A stretch of 64,000 bases of DNA from Nocardia huaxiensis (GTDB lineage: Bacteria; Actinomycetota; Actinomycetes; Mycobacteriales; Mycobacteriaceae), in the NCBI RefSeq assembly GCF_013744875.1, contig NZ_CP059399.1:2170001-2234000 (forward strand), in the 5' to 3' direction. The notes beneath the pieces were generated by a model that saw nothing but the letters and a program-made list of their open reading frames with translations, did no database searches and was not told where the DNA came from. The position numbers were made by a program, and so were the translations under genes. Of this stretch, positions 53,719-62,077 are shown in pieces. The first letter of the stretch is position 1, and every line of letters begins with the position of its first letter.

Positions 53719-54321
53719 TCAATTCCCGGCTTGTTCGTCCAGCGCCAGCAACCCGCCGAAGGGCGTCAGCGCCCATCCCATTCGATGGTCGTGCGGCTCC
53801 TCCGGCAAATGGCCGACGAGTTCATCGTCCCGCACCACCGCGATCAACCGCGCATCGGTGCGGCAGGCGGCCAAACTCCGGTCGTAATAACCCGCTCCAC
53901 GGCCCAATCGCACGCCGCGCCGATCGACCGCCAGCGCGGGAATCAGGAGGGCGTCGGCTTTACCCAGCGCATTGGCGATCGGAGCCCCGGAAGGCTCCCG
54001 CAATCCGAATCGGCCGCGTCGCAAGGCTTCCGGTCCGGTGTACTCGGCCCATTCGAGCGGCCCCGGTTCCCCGGTCACCGGCAGCAGCACCCGGACGCCA
54101 CCCGCGCGCAGTGCGTCCAGCATGTCCAGGGATCCCGGTTCGCCGCCGACCGGCACGTACGCGCACACCCATGCGAGCGTCCCGAGCGGCCCGCCGGGGG
54201 CCGCGAGCCGCGCGACCCCGGCCGCCAGCGCGTCCGCCTCCCGCTCGCGCTCGTCTGCGGTCACGGTCTTGCGCCGCGCGAGGACCGCCTCCCGCCACGC
54301 TCGCTTGTCCCAGGCATCCAT
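53719..54321 (-). CDS. 5-formyltetrahydrofolate cyclo-ligase
   Basis: 200 residues from ATG 54321; a GTG at 54360 has a ribosome site too close. The fold is recognised from KRAWREAVLARRKTV, the substrate region VRVLLPVTGEPGPLEWAEYT, DALLIPALAVDRRGVRLGRG and GAGYYDRSLAACR (the GxGxGYYDR motif), plus HDHRMGWALTPFG. The enzyme converts 5-formyl-THF with ATP to 5,10-methenyl-THF. Equivalent of Rv0992c. Divergent from galU. Confidence 0.93.
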   Translation of the reverse strand: MDAWDKRAWREAVLARRKTVTADEREREADALAAGVARLAAPGGPLGTLAWVCAYVPVGGEPGSLDMLDALRAGGVRVLLPVTGEPGPLEWAEYTGPEALRRGRFGLREPSGAPIANALGKADALLIPALAVDRRGVRLGRGAGYYDRSLAACRTDARLIAVVRDDELVGHLPEEPHDHRMGWALTPFGGLLALDEQAGN

Positions 54322-54481
54322 GCCCCGGGCGTCCTCGTCCCAGGCGTCGCCGTCGTTCACCTCCTCACGATAGGTGTCCCGCCGCGCCCGCCTGTCGCTC
54401 GCATCGTTGTGGCGGTTTGCACGGTTTGCCGGTCCGCTGGCTGGGAATTGTCTGATACGTACGGATTTGCCTGCCCACCTG

Positions 54482-54496
54482 CGCACACTGTGTGCG
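54482..54496. promoter_or_regulatory. Palindrome, candidate operator in the galU divergent region
   Basis: CGCACACTGTGTGCG has 7-bp perfect arms around a single T. It is symmetrical enough to be a dimeric repressor site, but no regulator can be named. Confidence 0.35.
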
Positions 54497-54555
54497 GTAT
54501 CGCACTCTGCTCCGTTTGCTTCGCCGCGACATGCCATGTCCCATGGGACGTGACT

Positions 54556-54582
54556 ACTGATTTCGTGAGGTCCGGGTAACTC
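54556..54582. repeat. 27-bp dispersed repeat, copy 2
   Basis: Matches 37481-37507 at 25 of 27 positions. Lies in intergenic DNA upstream of galU, 17 kb from the other copy. Confidence 0.5.
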
Positions 54583-54762
54583 GCCGGGGACGTCCACAAT
54601 AGGTTCGGCACCTACACCGGCGGCACGGGTGCGATACGGGTAACGGCTCTCGGCCGCCCGCAAAAGGCGCGGAGAGGCGGGAGTGCCATTTAGGCTCTCG
54701 GGGATGCCGAGGCGGAGATGAAGGACGCCCCGGCACACAGACGACTGGATAGGGTGAAGTTC

Positions 54763-55701
54763 ATGACAGCTAATGGCGGCGGAGCCGCGTCGTGCTTCCG
54801 CACCGCGGTAGTACCCGCGGCGGGGCTCGGCACGAGGTTCCTGCCCGCGACCAAGACGGTGCCCAAGGAGCTGCTCCCGGTGGTCGACACCCCGGGCATC
54901 GAATTGGTCGCCGCCGAGGCCGCGGATTCCGGCGCCAACCGCCTTGTCATCGTGACCTCCCCCGGAAAAGACGGTGTCGTCGCGCATTTCGTCGAGGACC
55001 TGGTGCTGGAGAGCACTCTCGCCGAGCGCGGCAAGTTCCATCTGCTGGAGAAGGTCCGCAAGGCCCCCGGCCTGCTCGACGTCACCTCGGTGGTGCAGGA
55101 GGAGCCGCTCGGCCTGGGACACGCGGTGGCGCAGGCGGAATCGGTGCTCGACGACGACGAGACCGCCGTCGCGGTGCTGCTCCCCGACGACCTGGTGCTG
55201 CCCTCGGGCGTGCTCGCCGTCATGGCGAAAGTCCGTGACACCTACGGCGGTTCGGTGCTGTGCGCCATCGACGTGCCCAAAGACCAGGTCAGCGCGTACG
55301 GCGTGTTCGACGTCGAAACCCTGCCCGGCGCGTCCAGCGATGTGCTGAAGGTCAACGGCATGGTGGAGAAGCCCGCCCTGGCCGACGCCCCCTCCACCTA
55401 CGCGGCCGCCGGCCGATACCTGCTGGACCGCGCCATCTTCGACGCCCTGCGCCGCATCACCCCGGGCGCCGGCGGCGAACTGCAGCTGACCGACGCCATC
55501 GCCCTGCTGATTTCGGAAGGACACCCGGTACACGTGGTGGTCCACCGTGGGTCGCGGCACGATCTGGGCAATCCGGGCGGCTATCTTCGAGCTGCGGTCG
55601 ATTTCGCCCTGGAGCGAGAGGAATACGGTCCCGCCCTGCGCGAGTGGCTGGAGCAGCGACTCGGCCCGGGCTGGAACCCGCAGCTCACCTCGCCCGAATA
55701 A
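54763..55701 (+). CDS. galU: UTP-glucose-1-phosphate uridylyltransferase
   Basis: 312 residues from ATG 54763 (MTANGGGAASCFRTAVVPAA); a start at 54718 would add 15 unlikely residues. The nucleotidyltransferase signature GLGTRFLPATKTVPKELLPV is at 21-40. QEEPLGLGHAVAQAE and VAVLLPDDLV (metal-binding Asp) follow, and the C-terminus includes GGELQLTDAIALL. It makes UDP-glucose for polysaccharides, trehalose and glycolipids. Same place as Rv0993. The molybdotransferase-like gene follows after 50 bp. Confidence 0.95.
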   Translation: MTANGGGAASCFRTAVVPAAGLGTRFLPATKTVPKELLPVVDTPGIELVAAEAADSGANRLVIVTSPGKDGVVAHFVEDLVLESTLAERGKFHLLEKVRKAPGLLDVTSVVQEEPLGLGHAVAQAESVLDDDETAVAVLLPDDLVLPSGVLAVMAKVRDTYGGSVLCAIDVPKDQVSAYGVFDVETLPGASSDVLKVNGMVEKPALADAPSTYAAAGRYLLDRAIFDALRRITPGAGGELQLTDAIALLISEGHPVHVVVHRGSRHDLGNPGGYLRAAVDFALEREEYGPALREWLEQRLGPGWNPQLTSPE

Positions 55702-55751
55702 CGGTGCGGCCGTAGCTGAGTGGGTAGTGCGCGAGATCATGGAAGGGCGGA

Positions 55752-57011
55752 ATGCGCTCGGTTGAGGATCAGCAGATCAAGGTGACCGCGGCGGCCGTCG
55801 CGCCACGTCCGGTCCGGGTCGCTATCTCGGAGGCCCAGGGTTTGCTGTGTGCCGAGGATGTGGTGACCGAGCGCCCGCTGCCGGGTTTCGACCAGGCGGC
55901 CATCGACGGCTACGCGGTACGCAGCGTGGACGTGTCGGGCGCGGGCGCCGATATCCGCGACGAGGACGGCGAACCGGTCGATCTCACCCTGCCGGTGGTG
56001 GGGGAGGTGGCGGCCGGATCCCGGCAGCCGATCCGCTTGCAGCCCAGGCAGACCGTGCGCGTCGACACCGGCGCGCCGCTGCCGACGCTCGCGGATGCCG
56101 TGCTGCCGCTGGACTTCACCGACGGCGGGCGCGCCCGGGTGAAGGTGTACGAGCCGGTGCGATCCGGGGACTACGTGCGCCGCATCGGCGACGACGTGCA
56201 GCCGGGTGATCTGGCCGTGCGCGCGGGCACCATCATCGGTCCCGCGCAGGTGGGGCTGCTGGCGGCGGTCGGCCGCGACAAGGTGCTGGTGCATCCGCGT
56301 CCCCGGCTGTCGGTGCTGTCGGTCGGCGGCGAACTCGTCGACATCGATCGCACGCCCGGTCCGGGCCAGGTGTACGACGTGAACTCCTACGCGCTGGCCG
56401 CGGCCGCGCGCGATGCGGGCGCGGATGTGAATCGGGTCGGCATCGTCAGCATGGATCCCAAACGCCTGCGCGATGTGGTCGAGGGTCAGCTGGTGCGCTC
56501 GGAGGTCGTGGTGATCGCGGGTGCGGTCGGCGGCTGGGCGTCCGAGCAGGTGCGCGAGGCCCTCGAGGGGCTCGGCGAACTCGAGATCGCCCGCGTCGCC
56601 ATGCATCCGGGTTCGGTGCAGGGTTTCGGCCTGCTCGGCCGCGACGAGGTGCCGACCTTCCTGCTGCCCTCGAATCCCGTTGGGGCCCTTGTCTGTTTCG
56701 AGGTGATGGTGCGACCGCTCATCCGCATCGCCCTGGGCAGAAGGCATCCCATGCGGCGGATCGTGCGGGCGCGCACCATCCTGCCCATCGCCTCGATTCC
56801 GGGTCGCCGGGGTTATCTGCGCGCGCAGCTCATGCGCGACGAGCAGACCGGCGACTATCTGGTGCAGCCGCTGGGCGGTCCGAACGGTGCGTCCTCGCAC
56901 CTGCTGGCCACCATGGCCGAGGCCAACAGTCTCATCGTGGTCGATCCGGATGTCACCGAGGTGCGCACGGGTGACGAGGTTCGGGTCGCGTTTCTCGCGC
57001 AGCGTGGGTGA
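55752..57011 (+). CDS. glp: Gephyrin-like molybdotransferase Glp (MoeA family)
   Basis: 419 residues with the full MoeA architecture: N-terminal domain (ERPLPGFDQAAIDGYAVRSV), substrate-binding domain (DTGAPLPTLADAVLPLDF), MoCF-binding domain (RLSVLSVGGELVDIDR, GQVYDVNSYALAAAARDAGA, PVGALVCFEVMVRPLI) and C-terminal beta domain. MoeA inserts molybdate into molybdopterin. In corynebacteria the homologue next to galU and glpR, named Glp, instead binds FtsZ and the membrane receptor GlpR in the early divisome. Its place here, two genes before a GlpR-like gene, favours Glp. M. tuberculosis names this gene moeA1 (Rv0994). Residual Mo-cofactor activity cannot be judged. Confidence 0.88.
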   Translation: MRSVEDQQIKVTAAAVAPRPVRVAISEAQGLLCAEDVVTERPLPGFDQAAIDGYAVRSVDVSGAGADIRDEDGEPVDLTLPVVGEVAAGSRQPIRLQPRQTVRVDTGAPLPTLADAVLPLDFTDGGRARVKVYEPVRSGDYVRRIGDDVQPGDLAVRAGTIIGPAQVGLLAAVGRDKVLVHPRPRLSVLSVGGELVDIDRTPGPGQVYDVNSYALAAAARDAGADVNRVGIVSMDPKRLRDVVEGQLVRSEVVVIAGAVGGWASEQVREALEGLGELEIARVAMHPGSVQGFGLLGRDEVPTFLLPSNPVGALVCFEVMVRPLIRIALGRRHPMRRIVRARTILPIASIPGRRGYLRAQLMRDEQTGDYLVQPLGGPNGASSHLLATMAEANSLIVVDPDVTEVRTGDEVRVAFLAQRG

Positions 57012-57020
57012 GGCGTGGAC

Positions 57021-57671
57021 ATGAACGTCTTCCGGGCCGCTCAGCACCCGGGCTGGCCCGCTCATCTGGGTCCGGTGCGGGTGGCGGCCGGACAGGTGAC
57101 GTTGCGACCCATCCGATTGCGGGATGCGGCCGCGTGGAGCCGGATTCGCACCCGCGACCGCGATCATCTGGAGCCGTGGGAGCCGACCGGGCGTGGGGCG
57201 TGGGAGGCGCGCAATCACGCCTCCAACTGGCCGTCGCTGTGGTCGTCGCTGAAGGCCGAGGCCCGGCGGGGTGCCATGATTCCCCTCGTCATCGAGGTGG
57301 ACGGGCAGTTCAGTGGTCAGCTCACGGTGGGCAATATCGTGCGCGGCGCGCTGCGGTCGGCCTGGATCGGCTACTGGGTGTCCAAGGAGGTCGGCGGCCA
57401 GGGCGTCGCGACGGCGGCGCTGGCCATGGGACTGGACCACTGCTTCGGCGAGGTGGGCCTGCACCGCGTGGAGGCCACCGTGCGCCCGGAAAACCTTGCC
57501 AGCCAGGCGGTTCTGCGCAATGTGGGCTTCCGGGAAGAGGGCCTGCTCAAGAAGTATCTCGATGTCGACGGCCAATGGCGGGATCATCTGCTGGTCGGCA
57601 TGACAGTCGAGGAGATCTCGGGCACGGTGGTGGACAAGCTGATTCGCGCGGGACGCGCCGCCCTGCCGTGA
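57021..57671 (+). CDS. rimJ: RimJ/RimL-type GNAT N-acetyltransferase
   Basis: 216 residues from ATG 57021, which has GAGG seven bases upstream; GTG 57015 is possible. The fold: VTLRPIRLRDAAAWSRIRTR, EVDGQFSGQLTVGNI, IGYWVSKEVGGQGVATAALA (acetyl-CoA motif GGQGVA) and HRVEATVRPENLASQAVLRN, all typical of RimJ-like enzymes that acetylate protein N-termini or small molecules. Corresponds to Rv0995 between glp and glpR. The symbol reflects family, not a proven ribosomal S5 substrate. Confidence 0.88.
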   Translation: MNVFRAAQHPGWPAHLGPVRVAAGQVTLRPIRLRDAAAWSRIRTRDRDHLEPWEPTGRGAWEARNHASNWPSLWSSLKAEARRGAMIPLVIEVDGQFSGQLTVGNIVRGALRSAWIGYWVSKEVGGQGVATAALAMGLDHCFGEVGLHRVEATVRPENLASQAVLRNVGFREEGLLKKYLDVDGQWRDHLLVGMTVEEISGTVVDKLIRAGRAALP

Positions 57672-57855
57672 CCGGAACTCCCCGCGACGGTCGTTCGTTG
57701 TTACGTATGTGGCGTATGTGATCGGCGCGCCTCACGATGATTCCTGAGACGGCGAACTAGCCTACGGACGTCGGTGGTGCGTCCGTGCTCCACCGGAGGC
57801 GCTTCGGTGCACGTCGAAGGGACTACGGCTACGCGGGGACGGAGGTGCGAGCACG

Positions 57856-59046
57856 ATGCCGAATTCGATCTTGTGGATCGGGCTGGTCGTGCTCTGGCTG
57901 TTCGTGCTCTTCCCGATGCTGGCCGACCGGCACCCGCGCATCCGTCAGCACACCGACGCCGCGCTGTCGACCCGGGTGCTGCACCGCGGGGATGCCAAGC
58001 CGCGCACCAGGAAAGGTCCGGCCACCGGACACGACACCGATCCGGACTACGTGCCGGTTCGCAGGAAGCATCACCACAGCGATGATCCGGAGGATCGGAT
58101 GACCAGATCGGACGAGAGCGCTACCACCGCATCGGACGACGAGGATTTCGAGACCACCAGCGAACACGACACCGACCGCGCCGATGCGGCGGAGCTCGAA
58201 GCGGATTCGCCCACCGGCGAGCGCGACGAGGACGAATTCGAGCCCGAGACAGCCGAATCCGAGTCGGAGGCCGTCGACGACGACCGGCACGACGAGGAAT
58301 CCGCACCCGAAGCGGCCGATTTCGCCGACGATGCCGAATACGATGATCAAGTGGCGAATCCCGGCACTCGTGCCGACACCGCAGATTCCGACGACGAGCT
58401 CGTCTCGGTGCGCACCTGCTCCACGCGCGGGGATTCCGGGTCCGACGACGAGCAGCCCGCCCGCTCCGACGCCCCGCAACGCACCCGCATGCCGGCCCTG
58501 CGCGCCCCGGAACCGGAACCCGAGGATGACGAATCCGATTCCGAGGATGAGGATTTCGTGCCCAGCCGGCGTGGCCGCGGTGGCTTCGACCCCGAGGCCG
58601 ACGCCATCGCCCGCGCCGCCCGCTACACCTTCCGCCAGCGCGCTGTCCTGGCGCTGCTGCTCAGCACCATCATGTTCGGCGGCGCCGGGGTGGCGCTGTC
58701 CGGCCGCTTCTGGTGGCTGTGCGGCATCACCGGCGTCATCCTGGTGGGCTATCTGGCCTACCTACGCCGCCAGGTCCGGATAGAAGAGGACATTCGCCGC
58801 AAGCGCATCGCGAGACTGTCCAAGAAGCGCCGCCAGGCCGAGGACGACGAGCAGGCCGAGCGCGCCGCGGAACGCGACCGCCCGGATCTGGAAACCGCCC
58901 GCACTCAGCTACGCCGCGCGGTGCTGGTCGAGCCCGACGACGACGATCCCGCCTTCGAACACCTCGAACTCTTCGACGCCGCCACCGCCCGCGCCGCCCG
59001 GAACCGCGCCGCAGGCAACCGCTCTCGCCGCGCGGTCGGCGAATAG
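57856..59046 (+). CDS. glpR: Divisome membrane protein GlpR/SepX-like
   Basis: 396 residues; ATG 57856 follows CGGAGG. The N-terminal membrane helix (ILWIGLVVLWLFVLFPML, 5-22) is followed by a conserved RHPRIRQHTDAALSTRVLHR segment. About 150 very acidic, disordered residues follow (60-220), then a pair of membrane helices (about 258-298: RAVLALLLSTIMFGGAGVAL, WWLCGITGVILVGYLAYL) and a basic helical tail. This matches GlpR, the membrane receptor of Glp in corynebacteria, called SepX in Streptomyces, where it is important for septation. Equivalent of Rv0996. Topology and function by family. Confidence 0.87.
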   Translation: MPNSILWIGLVVLWLFVLFPMLADRHPRIRQHTDAALSTRVLHRGDAKPRTRKGPATGHDTDPDYVPVRRKHHHSDDPEDRMTRSDESATTASDDEDFETTSEHDTDRADAAELEADSPTGERDEDEFEPETAESESEAVDDDRHDEESAPEAADFADDAEYDDQVANPGTRADTADSDDELVSVRTCSTRGDSGSDDEQPARSDAPQRTRMPALRAPEPEPEDDESDSEDEDFVPSRRGRGGFDPEADAIARAARYTFRQRAVLALLLSTIMFGGAGVALSGRFWWLCGITGVILVGYLAYLRRQVRIEEDIRRKRIARLSKKRRQAEDDEQAERAAERDRPDLETARTQLRRAVLVEPDDDDPAFEHLELFDAATARAARNRAAGNRSRRAVGE

Positions 59047-59062
59047 CAGCAGATCCAAAGAC

Positions 59063-59102
59063 CTGAACGAGCGCCCATTCGAGGGCGCTCGTTCAGTCTT
59101 TT
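59063..59102 (+). terminator. Terminator after glpR
   Basis: A 14-bp perfect stem (CTGAACGAGCGCCC at 59063-59076, complement at 59083-59096), 6-nt loop, then TCTTTT. Confidence 0.9.
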
Positions 59103-59132
59103 CCGAGGGCGGGATATCCCAGTGCGCCTGCG

Positions 59133-59162
59133 GGAAGGGCCCGGCTGCTGCCGGGCCCTTCC
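59133..59162. terminator. Second hairpin, terminator for the ParA-linked operon
   Basis: A 13-bp perfect stem (GGAAGGGCCCGGC at 59133-59145, complement at 59150-59162) with a 4-nt loop, 29 bp beyond the stop of the minus-strand gene. Confidence 0.8.
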
Positions 59163-59190
59163 TCGGATGTGGGTGAGGTTGTTCTACCGC

Positions 59191-60126
59191 TTACCGCATA
59201 CGCGGGGTTACCGGGATCTGCCGCTCGATGAGTTCGGCCATGTCGCGCAGTTTCGCCGCGAATTCACGCGCCGCGATCGGATCATCGCTCGAGCCTTTCA
59301 CGACCTTCTGGGTGAGTGCGGCCAGGCGTGATTCGACGGTGCTGAACAGATCGGGCGTGCGCTGGTTCCCATCGATGAGATCGCCGCGCAGCCAAGCCTG
59401 TAGCCGCGCCACGACCGCACCCTCGTCGAAGTGGTCGGGCAGCACCGCCACGGCCTCGCGCAGCTTGCCCGCGGTGACCTTCACATCGGCGGCCAGGGTG
59501 GTATAGACGGTGACGGCCGCGTCCTCGCCGTGCGCCGCCGCCACCGGCAGCAGCTCGCGGATCTGCCCCTCGTTGATGGAGGGGGCCAGCGGATGCAGCC
59601 GCGCCGCCAGCGGCCAGGCGCGAATCAGCTTGTGCGCGTACGACCGCTGCATATCCCACCGCTTCTCCACGTAGTCGTCGAAGCTGGCGTGGTCGGCCCG
59701 GTAGAGCCGGCCGTCCCGCACGATCTGCAGCGCGCGTCCCGCCATCCAGAACGCGACCCGCAGGGCATCGATGGAGGATTCGCACGCCTCGAGCTGCGCC
59801 TGCTCGCCGGAGCTGAGCGGCCCGTCGCCCGCCGTGGGCAGCGGCATGGTCAGAACGTTCGAATTCGGTTCCGCCCGACCCGGTTCGGGCCCGTCCGCGA
59901 TGAGGTCGATGACGCCGCGGCGGGGTTCGGCCGGGCGGGTCTGGGATGCGGTTGCGCCGTCGCGGGATGCGGTGGTTCCGCTGCGCACCTCGAACGTGCC
60001 GCCCAGCCATTCGGCATCGCGCAGCGGCGAAACCGGGGGAGTGTGCTCGGCCTCGTCGGCGAGCGGATTGCGGGCGGGTGCGGCGGTCCCGCCGCCGATG
60101 GATCCCTTGCGTCGTTGCGGAGGCAT
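59191..60126 (-). CDS. ParA-associated DNA-binding-like protein, 311 aa
   Basis: 311 residues; the ATG (60126) overlaps the parA stop by one base, so the two are coupled. The first 125 residues are polar and probably disordered. The core (about 130-250) has ACESSIDALRVAFWMAGRAL, RADHASFDDYVEKRWDMQRS and YAHKLIRAWPLAARL. The last two recall the HTH region of plasmid and phage proteins that recognise sites ('YxEkrwgmsrsyAyrli' type). A helical C-terminus follows. It is not a canonical ParB: the CTPase GERR box and ParB-N fold are not seen. Probably the partner of the adjacent ParA, comparable to small centromere-binding proteins. Exact role unknown. Confidence 0.7.
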   Translation of the reverse strand: MPPQRRKGSIGGGTAAPARNPLADEAEHTPPVSPLRDAEWLGGTFEVRSGTTASRDGATASQTRPAEPRRGVIDLIADGPEPGRAEPNSNVLTMPLPTAGDGPLSSGEQAQLEACESSIDALRVAFWMAGRALQIVRDGRLYRADHASFDDYVEKRWDMQRSYAHKLIRAWPLAARLHPLAPSINEGQIRELLPVAAAHGEDAAVTVYTTLAADVKVTAGKLREAVAVLPDHFDEGAVVARLQAWLRGDLIDGNQRTPDLFSTVESRLAALTQKVVKGSSDDPIAAREFAAKLRDMAELIERQIPVTPRMR

Positions 60127-60872
60127 CAGGCGCTCACCTCCACCGGGATCCGAACCGGCTGTGCGCCCGCGAGATACGGCCGCAGCAGTTCGTCGCCGAC
60201 CTGCCGGTACTCGCCGAGATCCTCGATCGGGTTCTCCGCGCCGTCGCCGACCTCGCCGTCGGCGGCCTCCCGATACCACTTCCACGCGCTCACATAATTG
60301 TCGAAGACGTCGTAGCCGGCGTCCTCGAGATTCTGTCGCTGCGTGCGGTATTCGGTGGAGACATTGACGCCGTTCTTCATGGTGACCGGAACCTTGGTCA
60401 TGAGCACGCGCACGCGGATCTCCTTGGCGTTCTCCGTGGCCGCTTCCTCGGCGGCCCGATAGGTGCTGGGCACGCGTTTGACCTCGGACGGGCTCACGCT
60501 GGTCACCAGGATCAGTTCGTCGCTCTCCGGTACCGCGGCCTTGAAGATGTCGGCCGATTCACCGCCGGCGTCGACGATGATGACGTCGTAGCGCCCGGCA
60601 TTGTCGGTGATGCAGTCGTTCACGTGCCGGGACGGGAAGGCGATGAGTTCGAACGGCACCGCGATCTCCGCTTTCTGCAGCCGCCGGTACCACGAGTATC
60701 CGGTCTGGCTGAGCGGGTCGGCGTCGATCACGAGCACGCGCAGACCGTGCCCGGTCGCGAAATACGAGGCGAGAAAGAAGGCCGAGGTGGTTTTTCCCAC
60801 GCCGCCTTTGAGATTCCCCAGCGTGACGACGAGCGGTCGGGGAAGTTCCGGTGTCGCAATGGAATCGGTCAT
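60126..60872 (-). CDS. parA: ParA family ATPase
   Basis: 248 residues from ATG 60872, chosen because GGAGG lies six bases upstream; earlier in-frame ATGs have no suitable site. Deviant Walker A KGGVGKTT in LGNLKGGVGKTTSAFFLASY, Walker A' in VLVIDADPLSQTGYSWYRRL and Walker B in YDVIIVDAGGESADI. A short N-terminus without HTH places it near type Ib plasmid ParA proteins. It is not the chromosomal parA, which lies near oriC with parB and gidB. It is coupled to a putative DNA-binding partner, and a 16-bp palindrome lies 118 bp upstream. It probably positions or segregates DNA or a large complex. Confidence 0.88.
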   Translation of the reverse strand: MTDSIATPELPRPLVVTLGNLKGGVGKTTSAFFLASYFATGHGLRVLVIDADPLSQTGYSWYRRLQKAEIAVPFELIAFPSRHVNDCITDNAGRYDVIIVDAGGESADIFKAAVPESDELILVTSVSPSEVKRVPSTYRAAEEAATENAKEIRVRVLMTKVPVTMKNGVNVSTEYRTQRQNLEDAGYDVFDNYVSAWKWYREAADGEVGDGAENPIEDLGEYRQVGDELLRPYLAGAQPVRIPVEVSA

Positions 60873-61173
60873 GGACATCCTCCGGGTGATGTGGGAGGGC
60901 ACTTTCGACTGCGCTCGATCCTGTCACGCACACCTCTTTTCGCCCCGGATTCCGTGCGCCGTTTCGCAAAAATGAGCCGTTTTCGGGCTGTGTCCAATTG
61001 GACACGGCCGCACATGTTTACGAATTCGTTATGAATTACATGGGCGTTATTCGTTGCACGTCATGCATTTTGCGTGAACTATGCATTTTCGGATCGACTG
61101 GCACTACCGAGATGTTCGAGTTGATGGACGGAAACCGGAATAGCTTTCAGTGGCTTGATCGGAGGACCGCATC
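60873..61173. other. AT-rich divergent region, parA / NlpC gene
   Basis: 301 bp, visibly richer in A and T than the rest of the window, especially 61005-61090. It contains the palindrome at 60990-61005, a 9-bp direct repeat ATGCATTTT at 61063 and 61081, and GAATTCGTTATGAATT at about 61022. No gene seen. It could hold a partition or operator site besides two promoters. Confidence 0.6.
60990..61005. promoter_or_regulatory. 16-bp perfect palindrome near parA
   Basis: GTGTCCAATTGGACAC is a perfect inverted repeat. It is a candidate operator or centromere-like site for the ParA partner protein. It is unlike the chromosomal parS consensus TGTTTCACGTGAAACA. Confidence 0.55.
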
Positions 61174-62034
61174 ATGGAGACAACCGGTGACAGACAGAAG
61201 GTTCGATTCCTTCGCCTCACGTGGCGGGGCCTGGCGACAGGCTTCCTGAGCGCAGCGGCCGTGGGTGCGGCGCTGCTGTTCACGGCGGGCGAGGCGGAGG
61301 CCACGCCGGTGGCCGTACCCGGTATCGGGGAATTCGATATTCCGAACGAATACGTGCCTGCTGCGGAGGCCATGTTCGGATTTCGTCCCGTGACGATTCC
61401 CGGTGTGGCCCAGGCCGATACCGCCACCATGGCATCGATTCCCGCTGAGGCCGATATCGCCCCGATGCCGGAAACCGTCATGGCTGCGGCGAATCCGGAA
61501 CCCATTCCGTCGAATACGGTCGCGGCTGCTCCAGCGCCCGCTCCGATTCCGGCGGCCCCGGAATCCCGGTCGGTCACGGTGGCGGGTCTCGGAGAATTCT
61601 CCGTACCGAATTCGCTCCCGGTGCTCACCGGAATTCCGGGCCTCACCGACAGTGCGGCCACGCCCGCTCCCGCGATGGCGACGCCCACGCTCACCACGGG
61701 CGAGCGCGCGGTCGAGGCGGCCAAGTCGCGGCTCGGTTCCTACTACCGCTCCGGCGGCAACGGCCCGGACTCCTTCGACTGCTCGGGTCTGGTGCAGTGG
61801 TCCTACGCGCAGGCCGGTGTGGCGCTGCCGCGCACGAGCCATTCGCAGCTGGCCTCCGGAACCCCGGTGGAGCTGGACGAACTGCAGCCCGGCGATCTGG
61901 TGTCCTTCTACGGCGGCGGCCATTCCGCCATCTACGCCGGCGACGGCAAGATCATTCACGCCTCGACCTACGGGACCGGCGTGATCGAATCCCCGATGGA
62001 CAATATGCCGGTCGCGGGTGCGCGCCGCTTCTGA
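61174..62034 (+). CDS. Secreted NlpC/P60 (C40) peptidoglycan endopeptidase
   Basis: 286 residues. The signal peptide or anchor (about 16-44: LRLTWRGLATGFLSAAAVG...) ends near GEAEA. A linker of about 115 residues contains two copies of a short motif, VAVPGIGEFDIPN (47-59) and VTVAGLGEFSVPN (133-145), of unknown meaning. The NlpC/P60 domain at the C-terminus has C203 (DSFDCSGLVQWSY), H250 (GGHSAIYAG) and H262 (IIHAS), the normal catalytic triad for cleaving D-Glu-mDAP bonds in stem peptides. Similar to RipA/RipD-type division hydrolases but shorter. The remnant gene that follows begins only 12 bp after the stop. Confidence 0.9.
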   Translation: METTGDRQKVRFLRLTWRGLATGFLSAAAVGAALLFTAGEAEATPVAVPGIGEFDIPNEYVPAAEAMFGFRPVTIPGVAQADTATMASIPAEADIAPMPETVMAAANPEPIPSNTVAAAPAPAPIPAAPESRSVTVAGLGEFSVPNSLPVLTGIPGLTDSAATPAPAMATPTLTTGERAVEAAKSRLGSYYRSGGNGPDSFDCSGLVQWSYAQAGVALPRTSHSQLASGTPVELDELQPGDLVSFYGGGHSAIYAGDGKIIHASTYGTGVIESPMDNMPVAGARRF

Positions 62035-62041
62035 ACGGAGT

Positions 62042-62077
62042 CACCGTGTTCAACGGAAACACCGTGTTCAACGGAAA
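62042..62077 (+). repeat. 18-bp tandem duplication
   Basis: CACCGTGTTCAACGGAAA occurs twice in tandem (62042-62059, 62060-62077), followed by CACC. Being 18 bp, it keeps frame and would duplicate VFNGNT at the start of the remnant gene. Confidence 0.9.

Larger units (their letters stand above)
54322..54762. other. Divergent intergenic region, cyclo-ligase / galU
   Basis: 441 bp with no convincing gene. It holds a perfect 15-bp palindrome CGCACACTGTGTGCG (54482-54496), a 12-bp palindrome GTCCCATGGGAC (54538-54549) and the second copy of a 27-bp repeat (54556-54582). The galU promoter probably lies near 54700. Confidence 0.5.

Noticed and set aside
60990..61005. Chromosomal parS site
   Set aside because: The palindrome differs entirely from TGTTTCACGTGAAACA, and the locus lacks canonical parB.
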